Position numbers and translations under genes: made by a program. A stretch of 9,383 nucleotides of DNA. It comes from an uncultured Collinsella sp. (GTDB lineage Bacteria; Actinomycetota; Coriobacteriia; Coriobacteriales; Coriobacteriaceae). Location: assembly GCA_900551205.1 (NCBI GenBank), contig URUW01000059.1, positions 1 to 9,383 on the forward strand. The letters run 5' to 3'. Under the pieces are notes generated by a model. The model worked only from the letters and a program-made list of their open reading frames with translations. It was not told the DNA's origin and made no database searches. Of this stretch, positions 1 through 6,634 are shown piece after piece. Within the stretch, counting starts at the first letter, position 1. Each line of letters starts with the position of its first letter.

Positions 1-3
1 GCA

Positions 4-32
4 GCTCGTCGGCCTAGCCGGCGAGCTTTTTT
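4..32 (+). terminator. Rho-independent terminator of an upstream gene
   Basis: A 10-bp stem (GCTCGTCGGC at 4-13 with GCCGGCGAGC at 17-26, one T-G wobble) closes a CTA loop and is followed by six T at 27-32. This is a standard intrinsic terminator. It must serve a + strand gene ending left of the window, so the repeat array that follows lies outside that transcript. Confidence 0.85.
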
Positions 33-41
33 GTTATTGCG

Positions 42-59
42 GGACCGTGTTTTCGGTCC
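42..59. repeat. Short hairpin between the terminator and the repeat array
   Basis: GGACCG at 42-47 pairs perfectly with CGGTCC at 54-59 around a 6-base loop. No T run follows, so it is not a terminator by itself. Its sequence loosely resembles the inner segments of the array units (for example 468-481), so it may be a decayed left-end unit. That relation is inference. Confidence 0.45.
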
Positions 60-78
60 AATTCTCGGCCTCTCAAAC

Positions 79-547
79 AAAATCTCGATCTGTAACAGGT
101 GGACCCGATTTGGGCGGCTAGGTGTTACAGATTGAGATCTTTCGGCAGGACGGTCTCCGTTTGTCTAAATCTGTAACACGAGGGACGGATTTTGCCGAGT
201 TGTTGTTACAGATTGAGATTTTCTTGCAGGCGGGTCCCGTTTGTCTCGATTTGTAACATCTGGGGCCCATTTTGCCGAGTAACTGTTACAGATCTAGATC
301 TTTCGGCAGACGGGATTGGTTTGTCTCAATCTGTAACAGGTAGGGGTCAAAAGTGGGTCCAGATGTTACAGATCTAGATTGTTGAGGATGGGTCGAGAGG
401 AATGTCTCGATCTGTAACATCTAGGGTCGTTTTTGGCCTGTAGATGTTACAGATTGAGATTTTCCGCCGGGACGGTTTCGGTTTGTCTCGATCTGTAACA
501 GTTGCTCGGCAAAATAGGGTCTTACTGTTACAGATCGAGACAAACCG
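79..547. repeat. Alternating inverted-repeat array, six ~81-bp units
   Basis: Six copies of TCTCGATCTGTAACA or close variants end at 97, 178, 258, 338, 419 and 500. Six copies of its complement, TGTTACAGATTGAGA or close variants, start at 123, 204, 284, 364, 445 and 526. The orientations alternate without exception. Every forward copy is followed by exactly 25 bases and then a reverse copy; reverse copies are followed by 25-26 bases. Motif centres fall every 40-41 bases, a unit of 80-81. The nine-base core TGTTACAGA is identical in all six reverse copies and TCTGTAACA in five of six forward copies. The in-between segments are also loosely related, sharing a TCGGCA-like block that alternates in direction. 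Reading frames through it are repeat artefacts with no ribosome binding site. It is compatible with a BIME-like or structured-RNA element. A CRISPR array is unlikely because the 'spacers' are related to one another and no cas gene is present. Confidence 0.9.
479..547. repeat. Terminal 22-bp perfect inverted repeat of the array
   Basis: The last unit of the array is its best hairpin: positions 479-500 are exactly complementary to 526-547 (22 bp), with the usual 25-base loop at 501-525. In the inner units the complementarity stops after about 15 bp because the outer flanks of forward and reverse copies differ. Here the right flank (CAAACCG, 541-547) is the complement of a forward-type flank. 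The last half-unit therefore looks like an inverted copy that closes the array. Confidence 0.85.
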
Positions 548-601
548 GCAGCCGGCCCCGCCCCATCCACCTGCCGCTACCTGCTGTCCGCCGATTTTTC
601 G

Positions 602-631
602 TTGTACTCCCGTGCTCCCATGCCATATCCT
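602..631 (+). promoter_or_regulatory. Candidate promoter of the flavin oxidoreductase gene
   Basis: TTGTAC (602-607) and TATCCT (626-631) are separated by 18 bases and resemble a housekeeping -35/-10 pair. They lie about 50 bases before the start codon, to the right of the repeat array. The match is moderate and other spacings are possible, for example CATATC at 624-629. The 548-601 stretch before it shows no other recognisable feature. Confidence 0.4.
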
Positions 632-683
632 TTAGACAACTACGCGGCATCATCGCCGCCGCGCCTACAAGAGAGGAATATCC

Positions 684-2714
684 ATGACCGCACCTGCATC
701 CAAGCTGCTCCAGCCCATTACGGTTGGCCCCCTTGAGCTCAAAAACCGCATTATGTTCCCGCCGCTGACCACCGGCTACGAGGAGCGCGACGGTTCCATT
801 GGCGAGCGCAGCCTGGCTTTTTACGAGCGCCTGGCCCGCGGCGGCGTGAGTTACATCGTCATTGGCGACGTCGCTCCCGTCATGACCGCGAGCCCCACGC
901 CCAAGCTGGCGACCGACGCCCAGATCCCCACGTTTAAGGCGCTGGCCGACACCGTCCACAAGCACGGTGCCAAGGTCGCGCTGCAGCTGTTCCACCCCGA
1001 GTACGACGTGCCCGGCGTCGGCCGCATGGTCATGGGCTCCATGGCCGCCGCCAAGGCCGCGCAGGAGGCCAAGGCCGCCGGCGACGAGGAGACCTTTGCC
1101 GCCAAGATGGCCGAGTCCAACGAGATCCGCAACCAGGCCTACGCCAAGCTGCACCACGACATGCAGCATTTTGTGAACGAGGCCACTGTGGAGCAACTCA
1201 CCCAGATCAAGGAGGCTATCGCCGCCTCGGCCGCCCGCGCGCAGCAGGCTGGCATCGACGCCATCGAGGTCCACGGCGACCGTCTGGTGGGCTCGCTGTG
1301 CTCCGCGATCCTCAACAAGCGCACGGACGAGTACGGTGGCTCGTTCGAGAACCGCGTTCGTTATGCGCTGGAGGTCGTCGCGGCCATTAAGGAGGCCGCG
1401 CCGGAGCTGATGGTGGAGTACAAGCTCCCCGTGATCATGGAGAACCCCGACGGCACGTCGCGCGGCAAGGGCGGCTTGCTGCCCGACGAGGCCTGTGAGT
1501 TCGCCAAGCTGCTCGAGGGCGCCGGTATCGATATGATCCAGGTCGCGCAGGCAAACCACACCGGCAACATGGGCGACACCATTCCGCCCATGGGCGCCAT
1601 GCCCTACAACTGGACGCTGCCTGTGGCCGAGCGCGTTAAGGCCCTGGTCTCCGTGCCGGTGGCAACCGTCGGCCGCGTTGTTTCGGTCGAGGCGGGCGAG
1701 AAGATCTTGGAGGATGGCTCGGCCGACATCATCGCCTATGGCCGCTCGCTCATGTGCGACCCCGACATTGCACTGAAGGCCGCCACGGGTGAGCCCATTC
1801 GCGAGTGCCTCAACTGCAACAAGGGCTGCGTCGACGCGATTCAAAACCGCAAGTACATCTCGTGTGTGCTCAACGCCGAGAACGGCGACGAGGCGACCAT
1901 CGCCATTAAGCCGGGCGAGGGCGACAAGAAGATCGCCGTGGTGGGCGGCGGCATCGCCGGCCTGGAGGCCGCGCGCGTGGCGGCCAAGCGCGGCTACGAC
2001 GTGACTGTCTACGAGGCGAGCGATCATCTGGGCGGCCAGATTGTGCTGGCTGCTGCGCCTCCGCGCAAGGACGAGATTATGCGCTCGGTCGAGTACTACG
2101 AGAAGATTCTGCCTGGCCTGGGCGTGAAGGTTGAGCTCAACCATGCCGCTGCCGCTGAGGACCTCAACGCCGCCGACGCCGCGATTGTGGCCGTGGGCGC
2201 ACACGACGTGGTCATCCCCGTGTCGGGTGCCGACTCGGAGAAGGTCGTCTCGAGCTGGGACGTGCTGGCTGGCAAGGTGGAGCTCAGCGGGCGCGTCGCC
2301 GTCATTGGCGGCGGCCTGGTGGGCACCGAGACTGCCGAGTACCTGCTGCAGCACGGCTGCGAGGTGGCGATTGTCGAGATGCTCGACAAGATTGCCGCGG
2401 GCGAGTCCGAGACCATTCTGCCGCTGATCATGAGCGACTTCGCCGCCCACAACGTGGAACAGCACGTTAAGACCCGCCTGACCGCCATTACCGACGAGGG
2501 CGTGGAGGCCGTGCACACCACCGAGGACGGCCCCGAGGAGCCGGTGAAGATCGCCTGCGATTACGTGGTGATGGCCGTGGGCTCCAAGGCCAACGCGTTT
2601 GACCTGGATGGCGTGACGGTGCCCGTGACCTGCGTGGGCGACTGCTCGGGCGAGCGCACCGCCGACATCGCGAGCGCCATTCGCACGGCGTATCACGCGG
2701 CCAACGAGCTGTAG
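684..2714 (+). CDS. NADH:flavin oxidoreductase, old yellow enzyme / 2,4-dienoyl-CoA reductase type with 4Fe-4S and FAD domains
   Basis: The 676-residue length matches the FadH/BaiH-like class of flavoenzymes, which carry electrons from NAD(P)H through FAD and a 4Fe-4S cluster to FMN and reduce activated C=C bonds, probably in the cytoplasm. Residues about 8-370 form the FMN barrel (NKRTDEYGGSFENR near 212, GRSLMCDPD near 352). Cluster ligands are Cys375, 378, 382 and 394 (Cx2Cx3Cx11C). Two dinucleotide folds follow: GGGIAG at 421-426 and GGGLVG at 542-547. GAGAGG at 671-676 lies seven bases before the ATG, which supports this start. The usual HGAHGYLL active-site segment is replaced by HGDRLVGS (His197, Arg200), and an Ala/Glu-rich helical insert fills about 112-170, so the substrate is probably not that of well-known members. 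Coriobacterial relatives reduce isoflavones, steroids, bile-acid intermediates or enoates. The class is certain; the substrate is unknown. It is a single gene with its own terminator. Confidence 0.93.
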   Translation: MTAPASKLLQPITVGPLELKNRIMFPPLTTGYEERDGSIGERSLAFYERLARGGVSYIVIGDVAPVMTASPTPKLATDAQIPTFKALADTVHKHGAKVALQLFHPEYDVPGVGRMVMGSMAAAKAAQEAKAAGDEETFAAKMAESNEIRNQAYAKLHHDMQHFVNEATVEQLTQIKEAIAASAARAQQAGIDAIEVHGDRLVGSLCSAILNKRTDEYGGSFENRVRYALEVVAAIKEAAPELMVEYKLPVIMENPDGTSRGKGGLLPDEACEFAKLLEGAGIDMIQVAQANHTGNMGDTIPPMGAMPYNWTLPVAERVKALVSVPVATVGRVVSVEAGEKILEDGSADIIAYGRSLMCDPDIALKAATGEPIRECLNCNKGCVDAIQNRKYISCVLNAENGDEATIAIKPGEGDKKIAVVGGGIAGLEAARVAAKRGYDVTVYEASDHLGGQIVLAAAPPRKDEIMRSVEYYEKILPGLGVKVELNHAAAAEDLNAADAAIVAVGAHDVVIPVSGADSEKVVSSWDVLAGKVELSGRVAVIGGGLVGTETAEYLLQHGCEVAIVEMLDKIAAGESETILPLIMSDFAAHNVEQHVKTRLTAITDEGVEAVHTTEDGPEEPVKIACDYVVMAVGSKANAFDLDGVTVPVTCVGDCSGERTADIASAIRTAYHAANEL

Positions 2715-2730
2715 TTGAACATCGCGGCCA

Positions 2731-2760
2731 GGCGGGGCGGTAGCACGGATCCGCCTCGCC
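2731..2760 (+). repeat. GC-rich hairpin just after the oxidoreductase gene
   Basis: GGCGGGGCGG (2731-2740) pairs with CCGCCTCGCC (2751-2760) with a single mismatch around a 10-base loop. No T run follows, so it is not an intrinsic terminator alone. It sits 16 bases after the stop codon and 29 bases before the true terminator, and may stabilise the 3' end of the message. Confidence 0.5.
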
Positions 2761-2789
2761 CGGCTGTGTCCCGTCGGGTGTCAACCGGT

Positions 2790-2829
2790 GCGGGGCCTGC
2801 AAGCGCAGCAGGCCCCGCCCTTTTTGTTT
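2790..2829 (+). terminator. Strong Rho-independent terminator of the oxidoreductase gene
   Basis: A perfect 11-bp stem (GCGGGGCCTGC at 2790-2800 with GCAGGCCCCGC at 2808-2818) has a 7-base loop. It is followed by CC, five T, G and four more T. It ends transcription from the gene stopping at 2714. Confidence 0.92.
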
Positions 2830-3078
2830 TGCTCCGGTGGATGGCAATGCGCGGTAATCATGAGGAGTAAGGACGTCTACTGCCTTGCCGATTACTCAAA
2901 ATTATTGGGGGAGGGGTTAATAATCATATCCGCTATAGCAAAGGACATAAAGAGGTGTCAATTTTGTTGACAGGCGAATGACGATTGGCTGCGAGTCAGC
3001 TACCAGCGTAAATAATCGATAAAGAAATGTCGTAAATTGGTGCCAAATGCCCAGATAACGCCGCGTCTATTTTAATTA
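2830..3078. other. AT-rich non-coding stretch
   Basis: No convincing gene is seen in this stretch on either strand. The longest frame crossing it (2788-2970) begins inside the terminator, has no ribosome binding site and matches no family I recognise. The region is much more AT-rich than the genes around it. It holds the palindrome at 2956-2972 and a small near-palindrome TTGGTGCCAA around 3037-3046. The base composition suits promoters and operators, or a remnant of inserted DNA. Confidence 0.6.
2932..2972 (-). promoter_or_regulatory. Palindrome with divergent TTGACA boxes; candidate minus-strand promoter
   Basis: TGTCAA (2956-2961) and TTGACA (2967-2972) form a 6-bp inverted repeat around TTTTG. 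Each arm reads as a perfect -35 box on its own strand. On the minus strand the left arm is followed, after 18 bases, by TATAGC (complement of 2932-2937), a good -10. No matching -10 is visible for the + strand arm. No minus-strand gene lies downstream, so any transcript would be a short RNA running toward the oxidoreductase terminator. The pattern could equally be an operator. Confidence 0.35.
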
Positions 3079-3113
3079 ACTGCTTTGAGCAAACAGTAAA
3101 ATGCTACTATCTA
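3079..3113 (+). promoter_or_regulatory. Candidate promoter with overlapping dyad for the helix-turn-helix gene
   Basis: TTGAGC (3085-3090) and TATCTA (3108-3113) are 17 bases apart, about 40 bases before the start codon. An inverted repeat, ACTGCTTTG (3079-3087) with CAAACAGT (3090-3097), pairs over eight bases with one bulged C and covers the -35 box. That placement is typical of a repressor operator; the neighbouring DNA-binding protein is the obvious candidate. Confidence 0.45.
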
Positions 3114-3154
3114 ACTTGCACGTAAGAAAGCAGATTAACGGTTAAGGCTAAGAA

Positions 3155-3559
3155 GTGGCAGGTATGTCGGAAGCAACTAGGACTCGCACGCATGCGCCCG
3201 AGGTTAGGCAGCGCGCCGTCGAGGTCCTCCAAGAGGGGGTCGGTCATCGCGCCCTCGCCGCGGAGCTCGGCATTCCCCAGGCCACGGCTCGTCAGTGGGC
3301 CCGCGCATATGCCGTGGGCGGTGCCGACGCCGTTCTCAACGCCGGTTCGCATCATCACACCTATTCGTACGAAGTTAAGCTCGCCGTGGTCAAGGACCGC
3401 TTGGAAAACGGCTTAACGGTTCGCGAGGCCATGATCAAGCACAAGATTCCTAGCGAGTCTTCGGTCAAGGCTTGGTGCCGTCAGTACCGCGAGAGCGGTG
3501 AGTCCGCACTGGTCGATAAGCCGCGCGGTCGCAAGCCGCGCGTTAAAAAGGCGGAATAG
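3155..3559 (+). CDS. Double helix-turn-helix protein, IS3/IS150 OrfA (InsJ)-like, without OrfB
   Basis: This 134-residue basic protein has two helix-turn-helix units. The first is about residues 14-55 (GHRALAAELGIPQATARQWA) and the second about 70-115 (GLTVREAMIKHKIPSESSVK), followed by a basic tail (KPRGRKPRVKK). This arrangement is that of the first protein of IS150-like insertion sequences, which recognises transposon ends. The GTG at 3155 is preferred because AAGG at 3144-3147 is seven bases away; the ATG at 3164 has no properly spaced site. In IS3 elements a second frame encoding the DDE catalytic domain follows by frameshift. Here a short A-run (AAAAAG, near 3545) lies at the right place, but the shifted frame encodes no DDE domain and ends within about 110 bases. 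No terminal inverted repeats were seen. It is either an orphan remnant or a co-opted DNA-binding regulator; its intact frame, promoter and terminator favour the latter slightly. Confidence 0.8.
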   Translation: MAGMSEATRTRTHAPEVRQRAVEVLQEGVGHRALAAELGIPQATARQWARAYAVGGADAVLNAGSHHHTYSYEVKLAVVKDRLENGLTVREAMIKHKIPSESSVKAWCRQYRESGESALVDKPRGRKPRVKKAE

Positions 3560-3567
3560 CAAACGGG

Positions 3568-3594
3568 ATGGTGCACCCACAGGGGCGCATTTTT
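3568..3594 (+). terminator. Imperfect terminator after the helix-turn-helix gene
   Basis: ATGGTGCACCC (3568-3578) pairs with GGGCGCAT (centred 3582-3590) with two bulges and an ACA loop, followed by TTTT(T) at 3590-3594. It lies nine bases after the stop codon. The stem is less regular than the other two terminators in the window. Confidence 0.5.
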
Positions 3595-3655
3595 CTTGCC
3601 GCCCCTCTGCTCCAATGCGGGCGTGCCCTTACCCCGTACGCCTAAAACTCCCCAG

Positions 3656-3711
3656 TTGACCGAAAACCCGCCGCCGCTACTCCTCAATTGAGCTATAACG
3701 TTAAACAATTG
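3656..3711 (+). promoter_or_regulatory. Promoter region of the hydrogenase operon with phased CAATTG sites
   Basis: TTGACC (3656-3661) is a fair -35 box but its partner 16 bases on (TACTCC, 3678-3683) is weak. A better -10, TATAAC (3694-3699), has no -35 at the right distance, which would suit an activator-dependent promoter. It is flanked by CAATTG at 3685-3690 (inside the 10-bp palindrome CTCAATTGAG, 3683-3692) and CAATTG at 3706-3711, exactly 21 bases apart. No FNR-type TTGAT-N4-ATCAA site is visible. Which start is used cannot be decided by eye. Confidence 0.4.
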
Positions 3712-3739
3712 CAGCGTTTTTGCATGGGGGAGTGATGGT

Positions 3740-6622
3740 ATGACGCTACTGTATTTCCTTACCCTGTTTCCGCTGGTACCGGCGCTGGGCATGCTGCTCG
3801 CGCGCGGTGACCGCGCCCGCGATGCGGTAGGGCTTGTAGGCTCTGGCATCATTATGGCGGTGACGGTTGTAGTCGCCGTCATGTTTTTTGGCACGGGTCC
3901 GCAGAGCTTTGAGGTTGCCCCCGGCACCTCGCATGTGCTCTCGATCATCAGTTCCGTTATCGACGTCATCCTGTGCGCTGTCATCCTGTACAACGCGTAC
4001 AAATATAGGAACGCGCTCACCACGGTGCTCGGCATAGTCCAGCTGGTGGGCTCGCTCGCCTTTGCAGCCATGACGCTGCCCGCGGCCGAAGCCGTCACGG
4101 CAACGCCACTCTACCTGGACTACATGAGCGTGATCATGGTCCTCGCCGTCGGCATCGTTGGCAGTCTAATCTGCTTGTATGCCCTGGGCTACATGAAGGA
4201 CTTCCAGGCCCATGACGAGCACGAGGCCGCGCTGCGCGGGCAGACCGCGCCCGACCGTCGCCCGCAGTTCCTGGCGCTCATGTTCCTGTTCCTCTCGGCC
4301 ATGTTCGTCATCGTGACGAGCGACAACCTTGAGTGGCTGTTCTGCGGCTGGGAAATCACCACCGTGTGTTCGTTCCTTATGATTGGCTACACGCGTACGC
4401 CCGAGGCCATCAAGAACGCCTTTACCCAAATCATCCTCAACATGCTGGGCGGCATCGCGTTTTTGGCCGGACTTATGTATCTGCACGTTAACGGCATGCC
4501 GCTGACCATCTCGGGCATGATCGAGCTTTCCGGCACCGGAACCGCGCAGTCCGCGCTGCTGGTGATGCCGGTCATCCTGTTGTCGCTCGCCGCGCTCACC
4601 AAGGCCGCACAGATGCCGTTCCACACTTGGCTGTTGGGTGCCATGGTTGCACCCACTCCCACGAGCGCCCTGCTGCACTCGTCAACCATGGTCAAAGCCG
4701 GCGTGTTCCTGATGGTCAAGCTGAGCCCACTCTATGCCATCTACCCCGTGACCGGCTTTATGGTCACGAGTGTGGGTGCCATCACGTTTTTGCTCGCTGC
4801 ACTCATGGCCATCTCGCAGAGCAACGCCAAACGCGTGCTCGCGTACTCCACCATTTCCAACTTGGGCCTCATCAGTGCCTGCTTGGGTGTCGGCGCGCCC
4901 GAGGCCGTATGGGCGGCCATCTTCCTGATCTTGTTCCACACGGTGGCCAAGTCGCTGCTGTTCCTGTGCGTGGGCACGGCCGAGCATCATATCGGCAGCC
5001 GCAATATCGAGGACATGGACGGCATGTTCAGCCGCATGCCGCACCTGACGCGCCTGATGATGCTGGGTATCATGGGCATGTTTGTGGCGCCGTTTGGCAT
5101 GCTCGTGTCCAAGTGGGGCGCCCTGGTGGCGTTTGCGCAGACCGGCAACGTGCTCATGATCATGGTGCTTGCCTTTGGCTCGGCCGCGACCTTCTTCTTC
5201 TGGGGCAAGTGGCTTGCTAAGCTTTCGGGCGTCGATCCCACGGCTCAAAACGTTGAGGTCAATGTCCATAAGACCGAATGGATGGCCCTCAACACCATCG
5301 CCGCGCTGCTGATTCTTTGCTGCGTGGCGTTCCCGCTCATCTCGAGCGGTCTGGTGTCGCCTTACTTGGCCATGGTGTTTGGCCGCGTGCCGTACGTTAT
5401 TGGCAAGGACTCCATGTATCTGATGGTGGTTATCGTGGCATTTATCGCCGTGGTGCTGCTGACTTCATTCCGCGTGAGCAACAAACCGCACGTAAACGTA
5501 TATCTTTCGGGTGTGGGAACCGACAATTACCGCCATTTCCGCGGCTCGATGGGACACGAGGTGAAGGCCGAAAAGCGCAATTGGTACTCGGAGGACGCCC
5601 TTGGCGAGAAGCGTATTGGCCCCGCGGGTAGCGTCGTATGCTGCAGCATTATCTTGTTTGCGCTGCTGTGTTGCGCATGGATTGGGCCCGAGCGGCTTGC
5701 CATGAGCGCGCCCTCGGTGCTGCGCGGCAAGTATTTCGAAGGTTCGGGCGTCGTGGGCATCTTTATTGGCACCGTGGCGTTTGCCTTGCTGGCGCCGCTT
5801 GCGGGCGGCTTGATCGACGGCATCGACCGCAAACTTTCGGCTCGCATGCAGGGCCGCGTGGGCCCGCGCCTGCTGCAGCCCTTCTACGACGTTGCCAAGC
5901 TGCTGCGCAAGGCCCCTGCCAGCGTAAACACCATGGACGATACCTATATGGCGTGCGCGCTCATCTTTACCGTCGTGGGCGGCGGCATCTTTGTGTCGGG
6001 CTCCAACACGCTGCTGTGCGCTTTTATGGTTACGCTCGCCGCGATCTTTGTGGTGCTGGCGTCCGCCTCGACGCAAAGCCCGTTTGCCCAGGTCGGTGCC
6101 GACCGCGAGTTGCTGCAGGTCATGAGCTACGAGCCCGCCGTTTTGCTGATGAGCGTGGGCCTGTACCTTGCCACCGATAGCTTTGATTCCATCGCCGTGA
6201 CCGGACAGTCGGCGCCCATCATCGTGTACAGCGCGCCCATTTTCTTGGCGCTGCTTGCGGTGCTCACCATCAAGCTACGCAAGTCGCCGTTCGACCTTTC
6301 GTACTCGCATCACGCGCATCAGGAGATTGTCCAGGGCGTCGCCACCGAGATGAGCGGCGGCACGCTGGCCAAGATGACCCTTATGCACTGGTGTGAGACC
6401 GTGCTGTTTTTGATGTGGGTGGGCATGTTCTTTGTTTGGGACAACCCGGTGAGCTGGGTCGTAGCCCTGGTCGTGATGGCCGCGACGTATTTTGTCGAGG
6501 TGCTGATCGACAACACCTTCGCACGCAGCACCTGGCGCAGCTGCTTTAAGCTCGGCTGGGGCGTGGCGCTGGTGTTTGGCCTGCTCAACCTTATGCCCAT
6601 CCTCGTCGACGTGTTTATTTAG
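3740..6622 (+). CDS. Ech-type hydrogenase membrane subunit, fused EchA (antiporter-like) and EchB (NuoH-like)
   Basis: This 960-residue, very hydrophobic protein joins two subunits that are usually separate. Residues about 1-640 are a NuoL/NuoM/HyfB-like ion channel. WEITTVCSF carries Glu205; TKAAQMPFHTW carries Lys288 and His295; ALLHSSTMVKAG carries His313 and Lys319; FHTVAKSLL carries His400 and Lys404. These are the charged membrane residues expected of the proton path. KPHVNVYLSG, FRGSMG and RNWY near 580-615 are typical of the EchA C-terminus. From about 668 it is NuoH/HyfC/EchB-like: RMQGRVGPRLLQPFYDVAKLL at 702 onward and RELLQVMSYEP at 789-799, which anchor the peripheral arm. The expected role is coupling H2 formation to H+ or Na+ translocation. 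GGGGGAG at 3726-3732 lies seven bases before the ATG. No stop or frameshift is seen at the junction, so the fusion looks genuine. It is the first gene of the operon. Confidence 0.93.
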   Translation: MTLLYFLTLFPLVPALGMLLARGDRARDAVGLVGSGIIMAVTVVVAVMFFGTGPQSFEVAPGTSHVLSIISSVIDVILCAVILYNAYKYRNALTTVLGIVQLVGSLAFAAMTLPAAEAVTATPLYLDYMSVIMVLAVGIVGSLICLYALGYMKDFQAHDEHEAALRGQTAPDRRPQFLALMFLFLSAMFVIVTSDNLEWLFCGWEITTVCSFLMIGYTRTPEAIKNAFTQIILNMLGGIAFLAGLMYLHVNGMPLTISGMIELSGTGTAQSALLVMPVILLSLAALTKAAQMPFHTWLLGAMVAPTPTSALLHSSTMVKAGVFLMVKLSPLYAIYPVTGFMVTSVGAITFLLAALMAISQSNAKRVLAYSTISNLGLISACLGVGAPEAVWAAIFLILFHTVAKSLLFLCVGTAEHHIGSRNIEDMDGMFSRMPHLTRLMMLGIMGMFVAPFGMLVSKWGALVAFAQTGNVLMIMVLAFGSAATFFFWGKWLAKLSGVDPTAQNVEVNVHKTEWMALNTIAALLILCCVAFPLISSGLVSPYLAMVFGRVPYVIGKDSMYLMVVIVAFIAVVLLTSFRVSNKPHVNVYLSGVGTDNYRHFRGSMGHEVKAEKRNWYSEDALGEKRIGPAGSVVCCSIILFALLCCAWIGPERLAMSAPSVLRGKYFEGSGVVGIFIGTVAFALLAPLAGGLIDGIDRKLSARMQGRVGPRLLQPFYDVAKLLRKAPASVNTMDDTYMACALIFTVVGGGIFVSGSNTLLCAFMVTLAAIFVVLASASTQSPFAQVGADRELLQVMSYEPAVLLMSVGLYLATDSFDSIAVTGQSAPIIVYSAPIFLALLAVLTIKLRKSPFDLSYSHHAHQEIVQGVATEMSGGTLAKMTLMHWCETVLFLMWVGMFFVWDNPVSWVVALVVMAATYFVEVLIDNTFARSTWRSCFKLGWGVALVFGLLNLMPILVDVFI

Positions 6623-6634
6623 GAGGCGGCATCC

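Noticed and set aside
79..547. CRISPR array with ~55-base repeats and 25-base spacers
   Set aside because: The repeats are long imperfect palindromes, the 'spacers' resemble each other in flipped orientation, the terminal units are inverted, and no cas gene or leader is seen.
192..687. Three small + strand reading frames across the repeat array
   Set aside because: They arise because repeat units lack stops in those frames; they have no ribosome binding site, are Cys/Arg-rich nonsense, and overlap the repeats and the oxidoreductase start.
528..2696. 722-residue minus-strand open frame opposite the oxidoreductase
   Set aside because: Long antisense frames are common in GC-rich genes. The product is a His/Gly/Val/Leu-rich string with no domain, and the sense frame is an unmistakable enzyme.
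2788..2970. 60-residue frame, or its 36-residue inner version from the ATG at 2860, after the terminator
   Set aside because: It starts within the terminator stem or without a ribosome binding site, and matches nothing I recognise. A gene remnant cannot be excluded.
3545..3660. Programmed frameshift into an OrfB transposase
   Set aside because: An A-run exists near the end of the frame, but the shifted frame stops within about 110 bases and encodes no DDE domain.
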